Shown here piece after piece: positions 44,404 to 57,345 of a stretch of DNA of 64,000 nt; the stretch's first letter is position 1, and each line of letters starts with the position of its first letter. Source of the DNA: Pohlia nutans (Eukaryota; Streptophyta; Bryopsida; Bryales; Mniaceae); the NCBI GenBank assembly GCA_022496805.1, contig CM040094.1, positions 4,301,501 to 4,365,500 on the forward strand, written 5' to 3'. A program made the translations under genes and the position numbers. The notes below the pieces were generated by a model that saw only the letters and a program-made list of their open reading frames with translations, was not told the origin of the DNA and did not search any database.

Positions 44404-44616
44404 TTAACCCTTGAACGGCCCCAAAGCGCTTTGCGGCCGTATAGTGTGTTTTGTATTCGGTGGTATTTTATCAAAATAACGATGACCACATGTTTTTCAG
44501 TTCAAAGTAAAATCAATCATCATGATAATATGTATATGATAATTCATGTATTAAAATCAGAATTGAACAATTGTAAGGCTAAATACGGGTTGTAGAGAGG
44601 GCATTTTAAGGGTTAA
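44404..44616. mobile_element. TTAA element (205 bp), CCCTTGAACG ends
   Basis: TTAA-CCCTTGAACGGCCCC at left and GCATTTTAAGGG-TTAA at right. Termini are only partly complementary. Shares its right TTAA with the following family A element. Confidence 0.65.
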
Positions 44617-44874
44617 ATGCCTGTTTTCATGAACCAAGGTTTTAATATGACAAATAGAATTGAGAAAAATATTCAAATCAATAGGAACCCAAATTCAAAT
44701 TCAAGTATATATACAATTGGAACCCAAATTTTATATTAGTGAAGAACATTTTGCATGTGTTGGTTCAAAAATAATGAAATATGAACAACTGAAAGAAGTT
44801 TACATAAGACCTATTCATAATTGCTAAAAGAAACGTGTGGTTTAATTTGGGCATTTTGGTCCTTTAGGGGTTAA
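44613..44874. mobile_element. TTAA element, family A, left end decayed
   Basis: The right end GGTCCTTTAGGGG-TTAA and the interior (ATATTAGTGAAGAACATTTT) are family A. The left end reads TTAA-ATGCCTGTTTTC and does not match the consensus. Non-coding. Confidence 0.65.
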
Positions 44875-46871
44875 AAACTATGTACGCCCTCTCCATTATG
44901 GTTTTATACGTGTCCCCATCTACCTCCATTCAAGTAATTTAAACCCGGCCATTTGTTATTTAAAAAAAAATTAACTTTGTAATCCCCAAGGAACCTGAAT
45001 AAAAACCATTTGTCATTCAATTAGAGGGTTTCTACAAGTGGGTGGAATTGGGGCGTCTATGATACTTTTGTGTTGTGAAAACCCCCACCTATATGGTGCA
45101 AGTGGAATATGACTAACTTTTCACTTTCAAAATTCATATGAAGTACTTTTTAATTGAGAAATTTTATTTTCTTCATTTTTATTCGTGAATCTTATTTGTC
45201 TATTAGCCAACCAATTCAATTTTTTCAAAAAAAAATTCGAGCACATTAGTTTGATTAAATGGACAATTTTAGGTGCCTCCACCTAATTGCTCTTGCCACT
45301 GAATGTGATGATTTTAATTCATGGCTAACTTAGGACTACTTCACACTATATCCAATTGCCGAGATGACAAAAAAATTCCAACAATTTGGTTGGAGAGTGT
45401 AAATTCAATCTCTTTAACCTTCACACTAAGTAGAGGTCATTTTGTTCAAAAGCGTCTATATGGCGACAACACTTTTGGCACCAAGGAGTTATTCACACAA
45501 CAAAAAAATTGAACCACAGGAATGGAAACCCAATTATAGGTCAGGGAATTAAACATTTTTTTTCCATTAAAATATGACATTTTTCGGCCAATCACAATGT
45601 TACAACCAAAGACCATATTTATCATATTTTAATGAACTTCTCATTGTCCCCTCAGGCAATTTGAAGGAAAGTTTTCGGCAAGGTCAGCTCAACCGTAGTG
45701 TGACTGAAGAGGCCCTCAAAGCAACATGGTAATATTTTGCCAATACAAAACTAACTACAGTACCCGGCATGCTCATCCTGACACTCCTGACAGCATGTAA
45801 AAGTCAAGGAAGTGATTAAACTAATCAAAACAACAAACGGGAGGGCTGGAATCCAATTCACGTGAACACAGTCACAACTCTCACACGAAACACTTGAGGG
45901 CCCAATGGGTACAGCAGCACTGGATTTCAAGTCATCTGATAAGTTACATTGGAAGCATGAGGACGTCACTCTTGATTCACCACTCCACATTGGTGACACA
46001 GCTCTACAGTGATAGCCAAGCCGGTGAACACAATATAGTGTATGTGCCAACACGCTCATAAATAAAATCCAGAACTAACATGAGAATCAAGTCTGACAAG
46101 CACCACTTTCTCTCTCTCTTTCTCACATGTGAATCACGTCAAGGTAACTAAGTAATTAACTTCTTGTTGTCCATCGATCTGGTGTGAGGAAGGAAGAATA
46201 GTTAATATTGATCAGCACAAGTCCTACTCAAAACAGATACAAGCACCAAATGGGGGATCCAGATAACACAAGAAGCAGAAGAAGAGAGACATTGGCTGGA
46301 GAATGTTTTTGAGAATGTCATAAGGTGAAAGATTGAATTACATGGAACAGCTTTTATGGCTGCGCTCCTCATTTGTGTCGCCAGCAGGTTGTTGTCACCA
46401 ACGATTACCACCATCGCCTGCACTGTAGGAGTGTCCGGATTGCTGAAGAATCGACTGGTCACTGAATTTGTGACTGCATGAAGAGCGCCGCCTTTTTCCA
46501 GAACAGAGTGAAATGGCTGTTTGTTAAGTAAAGGCTGGGGCTTGTAAGGAAACCTGGTCCAATCAGAAAACGACACACGGCCTCGTGATTGTCGAGAGAG
46601 TGTCATGACCTCTATATCCCTCTCTCGCTCGCTCGCTCTCTCAACTACCTGCACTATGAGAGGTTAAAGGAAAGGCAACCTCGAGGAGTAGTAGTTCCAA
46701 ATTGTCTGAACAGACAGACTTTAAAGGGAGAAAACTCTGAGCAGACTATGACAGAACCCCTGTTTCCGGTTAGACTTTCATACAATAAGCTTTTTAAATG
46801 TCATTAGGCTACCCCAGGCTATGAACTGTTCCCAGTTGACACTGGAGGGTCTCTCTACCTGACTAGCAACC
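44875..46871. other. Intergenic and probable 3' UTR of the response regulator
   Basis: 44.9-45.7 kb is AT-rich without features. 45.7-46.87 kb has higher complexity and directly follows, in transcription sense, the stop codon of the minus-strand response regulator; it probably holds its 3' UTR. A 102-codon minus-strand ORF (46059-45751) has one hydrophobic stretch and many Cys, but no recognisable family. Confidence 0.45.
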
Positions 46872-49794
46872 TTACGGCTCGTAAGAAGACCTGACCATTC
46901 GGCCATCCAGTGCTGAACTTACTGGAAAGCTCACATTCTGGCGGGTGTAGGATCCTCGGCTGGGAGGTGCAAATCCAATCCCATGATCCTGGCTGTGAGG
47001 TGAAAACTGGGAGCTGAGATCAGCACTGATGTCTCCCAGGCCTAGATTCTCTGCCAATCCCGACCATGGCACGCTGTCGTGGGTCAGCCCTTGTGAGTGC
47101 CCGTGGTTTAATTGGGTTAAAGGGTTATACAAGGCCCACATCGTCTGCTGTTGGTCCAAGCCTTCGTTGTTCACAGAAGCACCACCTCCGGATTTTGGTG
47201 ACTGCACAGAGGGTGCCATGGTGAAGGTGCCACTTGCAGAGTTCACAAGGTTAGATGTTTCTTCCGCCATCAGTGGCCGACGAACTAAAGTACCCAAGGG
47301 ACTTGATAAGGAAGTCCCTGCGCCACCCACTGTAGGTGACAGGTCCCTTCCACCACCCGAGCCAGTTATTGCTGATAACCCAACAGCAGGCGTCAAGTTC
47401 CCGGACAGGTTGGGTAAAGGACCTACAGGAGCAAAGTTGATGTCATTGGAAAGGAGATGGGATGTAGGCAGACCACCTCTGGGTTGTGGCAAACTTGATG
47501 ATGATCCCCCACCTTGCGGAGCTCCCCTGGGATACATGTGCATCAACAAATTGTCGTTGCTAGGGTTTGAGCCAAGGCCCCCGTTGGGGGCTCCGAGAGA
47601 TGCAATTGACACATCCAGATTCCCATTCAACTGTGGAAAGACTTTGGTGTTGCTAGGATAGTCATCCAGGTCATTCACCCCAGGCAGGTGGTGGGGCTCA
47701 GCCAACTGGTCCAGGTGCTGCAATCCATTTGGCAGAGAAGAGAGCAACCCGGCGTTATTTTTTAGCATGCCGTTCAAATGCGGTGGTTGAGGCAAGTCCT
47801 GCAGAAACATTGTATTCAACACAGGATCAAGGCCACCAGAGAAACCCATCCCATTGGGCGAATTCATCCTGCCCAGCATGTGGAATCGGGCCAACGCTTG
47901 AGGAGTCAGCTGCCCGTTTGCTATATTCACACCCATGTCCGCCGAAGACATCATAGAGAAGGGGTCTTGACCTCCAAAATGTGCATTCATGCCACTCTGC
48001 TGGTTTGTGACGCCACTAAGTCTCTTCAAATATAAGCGGTATTTCTGTACAACCATGTGAACCGAAGTATACGTAAGTAAATTGTACAACGATTGTAAAA
48101 CATTAAAGGCCAAGGAAGACAGGTGTTGGTGTATCAACAAGCAAGGAGACGTCAAAGGCGGTTGATCTGACAACATAGTCAGAATCCAAAAAATTATAAA
48201 CAAACTTCTGAATCACAGATGTTGAAATTTCATTCATTGTATTTAAATGTTGTAGTAGCAGTAGTAGAATATCGCATGTATTACCTGTAAGTGGCTGGCA
48301 ACGTTCTCACGTGTGAGACCATGCACACCCATCAACTCCAGAATCCTCTTCGGGACAGCTTCTGCACCGCAAAAAGAAGCGGCAAACGTATTAAAGCCCG
48401 ACGGACTGCATCCTTAGAAAAGGAAATCAGGAAAGACCTCGTTTGATAGAATTATTCTCCAAGTGAAGCTCTTCCACAAATGAAGACGCAGAGTTTCAGA
48501 CTGTTCTTTTTTTTTAAATCAAAAGAAGAGAGAAGGAGAACGACTTACTGTCTATTCCTAATTGATTTACGGCACTGACGAACTGTTGATGAAGTTCCAC
48601 AGACCACACCACTCGGGGTTTTTTCATTGTGGACGGGTCATCATTCTCCTGGTCAAGATCTTCCTCATTCTCTTCTTTGAACTCTCCTTTCCTCTTCTTC
48701 CCTTTCCAGTTATTGTCAGTTGTGTCATTGGCAGAAGACGTGTACTCCGCCTCGCCTGGTGCGGCTCGTTTCTGTCTCTCGCAGACAACACCTTCCTCAA
48801 CGCTCTTCGTTTGGCAAACGACTTTAATCTCCTGTCGTTTTTTCCTCACCACATGCTGCCAGATGTTTCTCAATTCCTCTATCCTCACAGGCTTGAGAAG
48901 GTAGTCGCATGCGCCGTGCGTAATACCTTTCATGACTGCGCTTGTCTCTCCGTTCCCAGACATCACTGCAGTTACAATAAATTCAGCATGAAATCCCACA
49001 CAATTTAACACAAGAAATAGAAAAACCAAAAAACACACAAATATCAACAACATTTGAGTCGACACTTACTGATGACAGGTAGGTCCATCTCTAGCCCAAC
49101 AAGCTCGAGCAACTTAAATCCGTCCATATCCGGCATGTAAACATCACTGATGACGAGATCGAACTTGTTAATGTCTTCCCTCAGTAACGACAGTGCATCT
49201 GTTGCCTTTCCACACGTAGTAACTGAAAAAAAACACAACGCACAAGAAAATCATTCCCACTACAGTCACAACCTGTCAACGGTTTCCAGACACTCAAACT
49301 ATAGCCTAACCCTTGTAATTCCCAGTCAAAAAGTGAATTTCGTCTCCACAGCATAATACCTTTACTAATCAGGCAACAAGAGAGGATCTCACCATGGGAT
49401 CACCATAGCAGGATTGTGTACAATGTAGAGCTAGCTAAATACAAAGAAGACGAAAGCTGTCCTTCAAGGAGCAATAATCCTGACCAGTCTTTTGCATTAT
49501 ACTCCAATTACATGACCTATAACATAACGACAAGATACCTCGGTAGGAGCATCGGTGCAGCATTCGCTCCAAAACCATGAGACAAATGGGATCGTCGTCC
49601 ACGACGAGCACGCGCATCCCGACGGGGAACTCATCGGACGTGTCCAATTTCGGGAGATTGGCGCCGTTGCGAGGCGTGTTGCTGGAGCTGTTGGTAGCGC
49701 TGCTACACGGTCGATTACTGTGATTATTACTGAGCGGGAGCGGTTGTTGTTGCTGGAGTTCCCTCGCCATGGTTGTTGTTGGCCCCTCCGCCAT
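46872..49794 (-). CDS. Type-B cytokinin response regulator (receiver plus GARP/Myb domain)
   Basis: Exons on the minus strand: 49794-49539, 49222-49070, 48965-48549, 48361-48285 and 48044-46872; all GT-AG, 691 residues, no lesion. Family role: nuclear transcription factor phosphorylated by a histidine-kinase/phosphotransfer relay, activating cytokinin-response genes. Seen here: a low-complexity N-terminus; receiver domain (about 60-178) with the acidic pocket VVDDDP, phospho-acceptor Asp112 in [11 protein letters not shown], and Lys161 in [10 protein letters not shown]; a KKRKG basic stretch; an acidic spacer; the GARP DNA-binding domain (about 251-310, [15 protein letters not shown] to [15 protein letters not shown]); and a long Gly/Asn/Leu/Pro-rich C-terminus, as expected for the activation region. 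The start is the first ATG of an open frame; a second ATG eight codons on is possible. Confidence 0.95.
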
Positions 49795-50470
49795 CTCTCC
49801 ACCTCGGCTACAACTGAGTATCACGTCCCCTCCACCATTGGTACACACAACAAGCCAACACGAAAAGAATGCCCCGCCGCATCCCCTCCCATCACATGAT
49901 CAAACCCTCGCCGAAGCGAAAAAACCTTCACCACTTCCAAACCCGGACCTCTTCCAACAACAAACAAAACTACAAAAGTCCTTCGTCGCAAAAAGAAACT
50001 AAAACTCCTCCTAGTTCTCCTCCTCCTACTCCTCCCCCTCCCTCCATAGCCGATGATTCCTCCATAGCTCAACCGCCTCAAAGTTTCTCCCGTATTACTA
50101 AAACCAAGAACCAAAAGGTTCGCAAAACACGTCGATCGGAGCTCTAATGGCAACGTTTAGAAAGAATAAAGAGCCGGAACAATAACAACAAAAAAAGCTT
50201 TGCGAAAAACAGCACAGACAGCGAGAAGAGCTTCAGAAAACAACAGCAACGAAGAGCACCAACACTCTACACAACCAGCAGGGTTAGCCCTTCTTCATCC
50301 AAGTACGTTCATCCAAGGACGTTCATCCGTTTCCACCCCCACGCAAGAAAACAATGAGGCGGGTTAATACTAGGCCGGTAGGTAGTACTTTAGGTAGGTT
50401 CTAGGTAGGTTTGGCTCTTACTACAAGGGCATGTGCGATGCTCTATATATACCCTCCCCTGTTCCTAAAG
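49795..50470 (-). promoter_or_regulatory. Long 5' leader and core promoter of the response regulator
   Basis: A TATA box, TATATATA, lies at 50444-50451 on the minus strand, followed by GAGCATCGCACATG, so transcription probably starts near 50415. That gives a leader of about 620 bases before ATG 49794. The leader is purine-rich when read on the minus strand, with GGAGGAGGAG runs near 50010-50040. Upstream short ORFs may exist, but their use is not known. Confidence 0.6.
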
Positions 50471-50790
50471 CTACAGTGGTGTCCAGTACATGAGAAAAGA
50501 TGAACTAAAGGGTATGTAATTTGGGGTTTTTTTTTTTTTTAATTTTAATTTTTTTGGTTCCATGTTGTATGAGGTTCTATCATCTCTTCATCATACGCTT
50601 ATTCAACCATACTGTATGTCTTTGTCTTGCTTGGTGGTGTTGTGGTTGGGCGGAGTTCAGTCTTGGTTTGTACCTTCACTTGTGGACTGGAGTCAATTCT
50701 GGCATATTCAATTATGGAGAGAGACACACACATTTCCCTTCCCATTAGCTGTGAGATCGAGAGAGAAACAAACCTAACAAAAACCAAAAA
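50471..50790. other. Intergenic with poly-T tract
   Basis: A T-rich run at about 50527-50553 is followed by sequence without a recognisable gene. Confidence 0.4.
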
Positions 50791-51140
50791 AAACATTACA
50801 AGAGCGTAACTTTCTTTAGCAGCCCTACTATTCACCCTTGCACTAGTAGAAACGGTGGCACTCCCTAGGGACATGCCCAAGCAAAATCACTGTGCATGCG
50901 TGGAATTGGACACTACTTGTTTGGGCATCTCTCTCGGCAGTGCCACCTTTTCCTACTAGTGTTGAGAAACAAAAGCATAACATTCTTTAGCAGTCCTACT
51001 ATTCACCTTTGCACTAGTAGAAAAGGTGACGCTCCCTCGGGACATGCTCATGCAAAATCATTATACATGCGTGGAATTGGGCACTGCTTACTTGGGCATC
51101 TCTCTCGGCAATGTCACTATTTTTTACTAGTGTTGGGAAT
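50791..51140. mobile_element. Tandem pair of CACTA-type MITEs (121 bp each)
   Basis: Elements at 50841-50961 and 51012-51132 both begin CACTAGTAGAAA and end with the complementary CTAGTG terminus, and each is flanked by TTG on both sides (3-bp duplication, as for CACTA/EnSpm). About 50 bp of flanking DNA (CTTTAGCAGYCCTACTATTC) is duplicated with each one, so a unit of about 171 bp was duplicated in tandem after insertion. Confidence 0.85.
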
Positions 51141-51243
51141 CAGCATTGCAGGTCAAAAATCGTTGTAGGAGTCGTAAATTTTTTGGAGATTTAAAGTCAT
51201 CTTTAACCAAAAATGATTTGGCACCTCAACAAACTTCTGTTTT

Positions 51244-51480
51244 TTAACCCCTAAAGGACCAAGAAGCCCAAATTGGGCCACGTGTTTTTCTCGGTAGTTT
51301 TGAGTAGGTCTTATGTGAAGTTCTTTTTGCTCAAGTTTCTTTCTATTTTCCAACGCATGTAATATTCTTCATTGACTCCAGTGATATAAAATTTGGTCCC
51401 ATCTCAATTATATTTATCGCAATACGATCGATTGAATTTGTCGTTTTTAAATCATGAATCCTTGGTCCTTTAAGGGTTAA
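51244..51480. mobile_element. TTAA element, family A (229 bp)
   Basis: TTAA-CCCCTAAAGGACCAAG at left and CTTGGTCCTTTAAGGG-TTAA at right, a 15-16 bp inverted repeat with one mismatch. The best preserved family A copy in the window. Non-coding. Confidence 0.9.
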
Positions 51481-52490
51481 TAGTTTCTACATGTTCCACA
51501 CTATCAATTCCTTATTCAAATGTTGATTCTTTGTACAAGTAAAAGTGTGTGTTGTAGTATTAGCTAAAGACTGTTATGAGAGAAAGAAAACCCTGTTTAA
51601 TGGTGAAGCAAAATAGTTTGTTGAATGATTGAAGATGTTGAATTTCATCATTATTAGAATCTTCTCGAGATTCACTAAATGATGAAACAACCAATATACA
51701 AATCGTGTAATTCAATGGTGACATTGACAATTGCCTTCATCAACCCATATGTTTCAAATGATGCATCATCATAAAGAGATTTTTAAAGAAAAAAATGGGG
51801 AAAATATGGGCTAATGAAATTATATGAATTTTTCAAAAATGAGTCACAACTGGACAGACAAATCAAATAACTAGTCCGTCTAGAAAAAGTTACTTAGTAG
51901 CTCACCATCATGGGTTACAACTTTAATGGTACTTATATGAATGTGTATGGGTGGCGTCTGACACCAAATAGCAACACCCCCTACTTACAGACCGGCTAGT
52001 AGCCAAAAAGTAAAAGGCTCACCAGAAGAAGCCAAAATGGGCGGACCAAGATAGGAGGTAGGAACGGGGACCTAGTAGGTAGCATCCTCTTAGTAGGAGG
52101 GGGATCATCTAACCAAAGGGAGAGGACCTCGGCAGGGACCCACTTCACCAGCCAGACCGGAAGATTTTATTTGGGCTAACAATAGCATGTCTTCAAGGGC
52201 AATGCAATTCCTTCCCTCCTTAGGGGTCTCCCCTTGGAGTAGTATACGATCGGTTTCGACACTAATTATATTATTACACTATTTATATTATTTTAGTAAA
52301 GGTCAAAAAATTTGGAAATTTCTTTTTTCAACTTTTTCAAAAGTACGAGTGTCAGATTTATTTTTAGAAAACGTCTAAATATAAAAATTAATTCAATATT
52401 TGTCACCCAGTAACCCAATCTGATCATGTACATCAGGAACTTCAAGGCATGTGAATATAGTGCCATATTGGTGCATTGAAATGCAATTAA
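51481..52490. other. Intergenic, no gene recognised
   Basis: AT-rich to 51.95 kb. A GC-richer stretch at about 51950-52180 (GGTAGGAACGGGGACCTAGT) could be a retroelement fragment, but no protein similarity can be seen. Confidence 0.35.
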
Positions 52491-52876
52491 GATGATTTGG
52501 TGTCAGCTTCCACACCAACTTAGTATGGATAGAATGACATTGAAATGACTTGGTGTCAGTCTCAATACCAGCTTAGTATGGATAGAATGACATTGAAATG
52601 GCTTGGTGTCAGCCCCCATACCAACTTAGTATGGATAAAATGACATTGAAATGACTTGGTGTCAGCCCCTATACCAACTTAGTATGGATAAAATGACATT
52701 GAAATGACTTGGTGTCAGCCTCCATACCAACTTAGTATGGATAAAATGACATTGAAATGACTTGGTGTCAGCCCCCATACCAACTTAGTATGGATAAAAT
52801 GACATTGAAATGACTTAGTGTCAGCCTCCATACCAACTTAGTATTTATAAAATGACATTGAAATGACCTATATGCG
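52491..52876. repeat. 53-bp minisatellite, seven units, each with a small palindrome
   Basis: Unit core GACTTGGTGTCAGCCYCCAT, then ACCAACTTAGTATGG, then ATAAAATGACATTGAAAT, repeated seven times with very constant 53-bp spacing. Each unit contains CCATAC...GTATGG, a 6-bp inverted repeat around CAACTTA. The last unit decays. Confidence 0.92.
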
Positions 52877-54060
52877 GCCTTTGGTGTCAAATTGGCACCA
52901 AAATAGTTTGACCTAACTTTTCCGATGTACTACGATAGTACAAATTATGTCAAATGTGAGTTGATTTTAATGAATTGTGATTTGTTCATAGTGACTAAAA
53001 TTGTGATTTTGAGTCACTATAAACAAGAATGTAGTCGTCAAAGACGAGTCACATTTGACAAGATTTGTACTATTGTAATTAAGGTATAGTTCTCACATGG
53101 TAGGTTCTTCGGGGCTCCATAGGACTGTGCAATAGTAGCTATGAAGCAAAGTCCCAAGATGAAGCTCAAATTTTGTGTTTGGATTCACGGGTTGGTTCTT
53201 GGAATAGGCTCCCTAATTCCCTTAGAGCCCCATGTTCCCTTTAAAAATGCCAAACAACCACGGGTTCCCTCAATCTTTGAACCTTAATTTGCACTTCTAG
53301 TCCTTGAGGAGCATGCATTTTTTAGAACTTTAAACCTCATTTCTTAATTTAGAAAGAAAATAGTACTTTTGAATTTTAACCTCAAAATATTGAAGTAATT
53401 TAAATTCTTAAAATCTAGGTACATATTACTCTTGTTATGGATGATGTTTGTACTATTTTGTCATGAATGATGCTTGGACAAGAAAATTCATAAAATTAAA
53501 ATTAATGATAACCATAATAATAAATCAATAACAATTCATATTACAATTATTAACAATTCATGGTCAAAGTGGTTTGAAAATTGGAAAAACCAAGCCCGAA
53601 AGACTCGACATGTCATTTAAAGGTTACCGGTAGTATTCAAACTCCTATTTATTTATTATCCCATTCTCCAACCATACTTCTTTACATCCAAAGTCCATTT
53701 TATTATCGTTTTTTGGTCCAAGATGACTCACATCCACGGCCATGCATTCACCCACATGGTGGGTCCATGAAGTACCGCAAGATGCCCAAATATAGTGTTG
53801 TCCCAATTTACAAAGGTGGCAACAGATTTGATCTTCGCCCCCAACTTATGATGTTTTTCTATTGGGGGCTTGCCTTCGTCAGGGCTTTTATGGATTGTGA
53901 ACAGTTTATGCTCTGAATCTGTAATTAGACGATTTTTAATTTTTAATTTTTGGGAATGGAAGCTTCGTCGCAAAGGGGGAAAACCAGCACCAGGCCCGGG
54001 GCGTAGACGGAGCCAAGAAACTCCGGGAAACTTCGGGACCGTAATTAGACGATTTTGCGG
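52877..54060. other. Intergenic; GTAATTAGACGATTTT direct repeat
   Basis: The sequence GTAATTAGACGATTTT occurs at about 53921 and again at about 54042, flanking a GC-rich stretch (about 53955-54040). This could mark a short insertion or a gene-derived fragment. The ORF at 53581-53916 has no recognisable family. Confidence 0.4.
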
Positions 54061-55579
54061 TAAGCATGCTGCGCAGCTGAGATGAATGACATCCAATATG
54101 TCGTAAAAAAAGGCATGCTGGATCTGCCTCATGGATGCTCAGAGGATGGCAGCAGGTCCTGAGAATTCTATGGTGTTTACAGTTTATGAACTGTTATTGT
54201 TTCCCAAGGACATAAAATGAAATCCAAGGGACATACTGTATAACAAGGGGCCACTCGCGTAGTCTTTGCTTTAGTGTTTATCCTAGATTTACTTTTATGG
54301 TTGTGTTTAGATTGTTCAATCATGTAACTCCTTGAGAACGATGTGTTTTCGCAGTTTCCGTTTTTGTAAACTATATATATACACATACAAAATTTCATAC
54401 CCATTGCTCTTATGAGTTGTTTCATCTAGTAAACCCAGTAGACACACATACCCATATTATGAAACATTGACCACAAATGGGCTTTTTAAAGATTTACGGT
54501 AGGATTTCATACTATATGTAGCCAACGAAGTTGAGTTCAAAAAGGCTGCAAATTTAGTCTATGGTGAGTTGGAGATTAATCTAAAGTAAGGTCATGTGTC
54601 ACTAAGGGGCATGGAACTTGTGACCTCCTCGATGCTAAAAGAGAGTTCCAACAAGTTTCCCCGAGCTCTCAAATTCAGGAGATTCGATTGAAAGGCGGAT
54701 CGAAGTCCAAGGAGGAAAACACCTCTAAAAACACAAGCCGGGAAAGCCCAAAACTCCTAGGAGCCGGAGCTCAGAATCAGGAGGAAGAAGCCCAAAGTAC
54801 ACCTCAACGCTAAAGACTTGCAACTGAATCAAACGAAGCCCTACCAAGAAACGAAGAGCTAGCATCCTAAGCTAAGTGGAAGGAAAATCAATCACAAGCC
54901 AAAGGGACTAGTCATGAACAATGGTTGTCAGAAATTGGTTATATTAGCATATGAACACACCATAAAAGTTTTTAAAAAAATTCATATTTTGTTTCTGGAT
55001 AACTCTAATATCTACATAATATAGCATTTGTTTAAACGCATTTGGACAAAAATAATTATTATTTAGCATGAATTGCCGACCCTAACAATTGGATACAATA
55101 ATGTCAATTTAAGTATTTATTTATTTTTGGTACGAATTTTTAAAAAAAATCTAATATGATAGATTTGTTTACACGTGAAAATTTATTCCCGGGCATAGGT
55201 AGTGTATGTTTTAACACACTCAAACACACCATTTAAGAACTCCATACGGTATTCAAGAAAATTGAAAAAAAAAACAAATGTTTGGATGTGTTCAAAGAGA
55301 TGCACTTCTAACATAATTGACTATTGTTGCCAAAAATGAAAATGTGGCCCCCCCCCCCCCCCCCCCCTCAAAAAAAAATAAAAAATTCAATTCCTTCTTT
55401 TCTTTTGCTTGTCAATTGTTCCATAAGTCTTTAAATCTTGCACAACTGAATCTAATTTCGTTTTTTCATCAACTTTTCAAAGTACCACTTCATTTCAATT
55501 TTGGTGCACACAATCTTTTTTTCACCTCATTATTCTCTCGGAACAAAGCCTATAGGGCTTACTGTTGTTCCTTTAAGGG
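54061..55579. other. Intergenic; dispersed repeat, C run, isolated TTAA-type end
   Basis: 54255-54360 resembles 10680-10880. A C run lies at about 55350-55368. GTTCCTTTAAGGG-TTAA at 55567-55583 has the form of a family A right end, but no left partner was found. Confidence 0.45.
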
Positions 55580-55583
55580 TTAA

Positions 55584-57345
55584 CCACTTTGCCTAACCCC
55601 TAAGCTCCCAAAAGACCAATTTTTTATCGATGTTTGATTTTAACGAATTGCTCAAAATAAAAATAAAATTTTGAAAAAATTAATATATTTTAAATACTGC
55701 ATCGAGTGTGCATTCCAACACAATTTGAATTATGTCAATCTAAGTTGAATTCCAATGGGGAGATTTTTTTTTAAGTAGTTCACCTTGACATTGTCTTAGT
55801 GTTATAAAATGTGCTATTTATAGAAAGTAATGATGTTTCCTCAATCATTCCCTTTGCTTTCTTGAAGTTTACGCTAGATAAACAAATTTAAACTAATCAT
55901 AAACTAGTGCTAAATTTTAAACTTTAAAAGTGAAAATTATAATTTATACATTTTTCAAAGATTGATGCCTTTGAATTCATTAAAAAAATTATCAAAAGTT
56001 TTTTTCAGAAAGTTTGGCTTTATGGATAATTTGTAGGGATGATGCTCTACGTTTTTTTCTATTGAACCAAACTTTGTCAAACGTATGGAAAGGCACATAT
56101 TATAACACATGTTATGTTTTGTCCAATATCCTTCTAGGTTTTAGAGGTTAAACCTTAAAGAATGGGATTTTGATCAAAACTAAACTTGCAATTATAGTTA
56201 CGCGTTTTCCATAACTATTGTAGTCTCTTTGGAGACATTTGATAAAATTATTGTCTTTAAGAAGGGGAAGCTATCATGTACCACCAGTCGGTCTTTTGTT
56301 TAGTGGACATTGAACCAAGGGTGGGTGGAACAGACACTTTAATCAAGCTAGCCTTAAAGAGGACTGAAGTTCTTACTACTACTATTGTATTGCATATCTT
56401 CTTCGTCTCGAGCTACAAACAAGCATAGTAATAAAGAATTAAAACTTGTAGTTTATACAATTGGGTTTTCCAAAATCGGTTTAAATTTTTTTATTTATAT
56501 TAAAAAATTATGCCAAAAACAATTCTTCTATATTTTATGACAAAACAATAAATTCAACCATATGGATGTATTCGAGAGCTCAAAAACTACGAAACTTTGT
56601 TTACATTTCAACAACATAAATTACACTTTTCCTCTAGTTTATAACAGATTTAACAAATTGTCAAAATCAAATTGCAACTAAAATCATTGTAGATGCCCAC
56701 AACGGGGCCCACAATTATTGGATTCATGTGATCTTGTAGAACCACGACTTGAGTATGACATAACTCTACCTTGTGAAAAATTCAATTTTATACACATTGG
56801 TAGAATCAATTCTATAATTCAAATAAAAAATATGTGACAAATGATATTACAAACAAACAATTTATCCACGCCATCTATCTATCTTACAAAGGATATTGTA
56901 AAAAAACTAAACAAAAAAAATTCAAGTTGCTTAGTCCTTCTAGGTGTCAATCTTTGTCCACTTTTTGTGAAATTTAATCATATTGGGAATTATCTCAAAT
57001 TGTGAATTTTTCACGGTTGACTATTAAAATTCAATATCTATTTTTTCTAAATTGATGTTGTAATAAAAGATTTATTTTCAAATCAAATGATGCATGGTAA
57101 AGAATATTAAAGTAAAGAACCACCTTCTTTGCTTATAGAGAGAATTGTAAATTAGAATGTACAAAATGATCAAAAAGTACAAAAGGGTGTCAACAGCTAC
57201 AAAAGATATTAAAAGATAAATAAAGTAGTTTTCATTTTTGAACGTAATTTTTTTTTTTGTTGAAAACACGTTTATGATTCAAACCTATAATAACCTCTTT
57301 TCTCATTCTCTACTTTCTTAAATTCACTCAAATTATCGTGATTGT
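55584..57345. other. Intergenic, AT-rich, no gene seen
   Basis: Very AT-rich with frequent homopolymers; only short chance ORFs. Confidence 0.4.

Noticed and set aside
45751..46059. 102-codon, Cys-rich minus-strand ORF with one hydrophobic stretch
   Set aside because: It has an ATG and a stop, but no recognisable family, and it lies where the 3' UTR of the response regulator is expected.
46202..46654. 150-codon minus-strand frame
   Set aside because: Begins with GTG rather than ATG, resembles no protein, and lies in the probable 3' UTR of the response regulator.
47029..47661. 210-codon open frame on the plus strand over the response regulator
   Set aside because: Antisense shadow of the Pro/Gly/Asn-rich C-terminal exon; composition merely mirrors it.
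49555..50147. Overlapping ORFs on the plus strand opposite the response-regulator start and leader
   Set aside because: Low-complexity (Pro/Ser/Lys) antisense of purine-rich leader and coding DNA.
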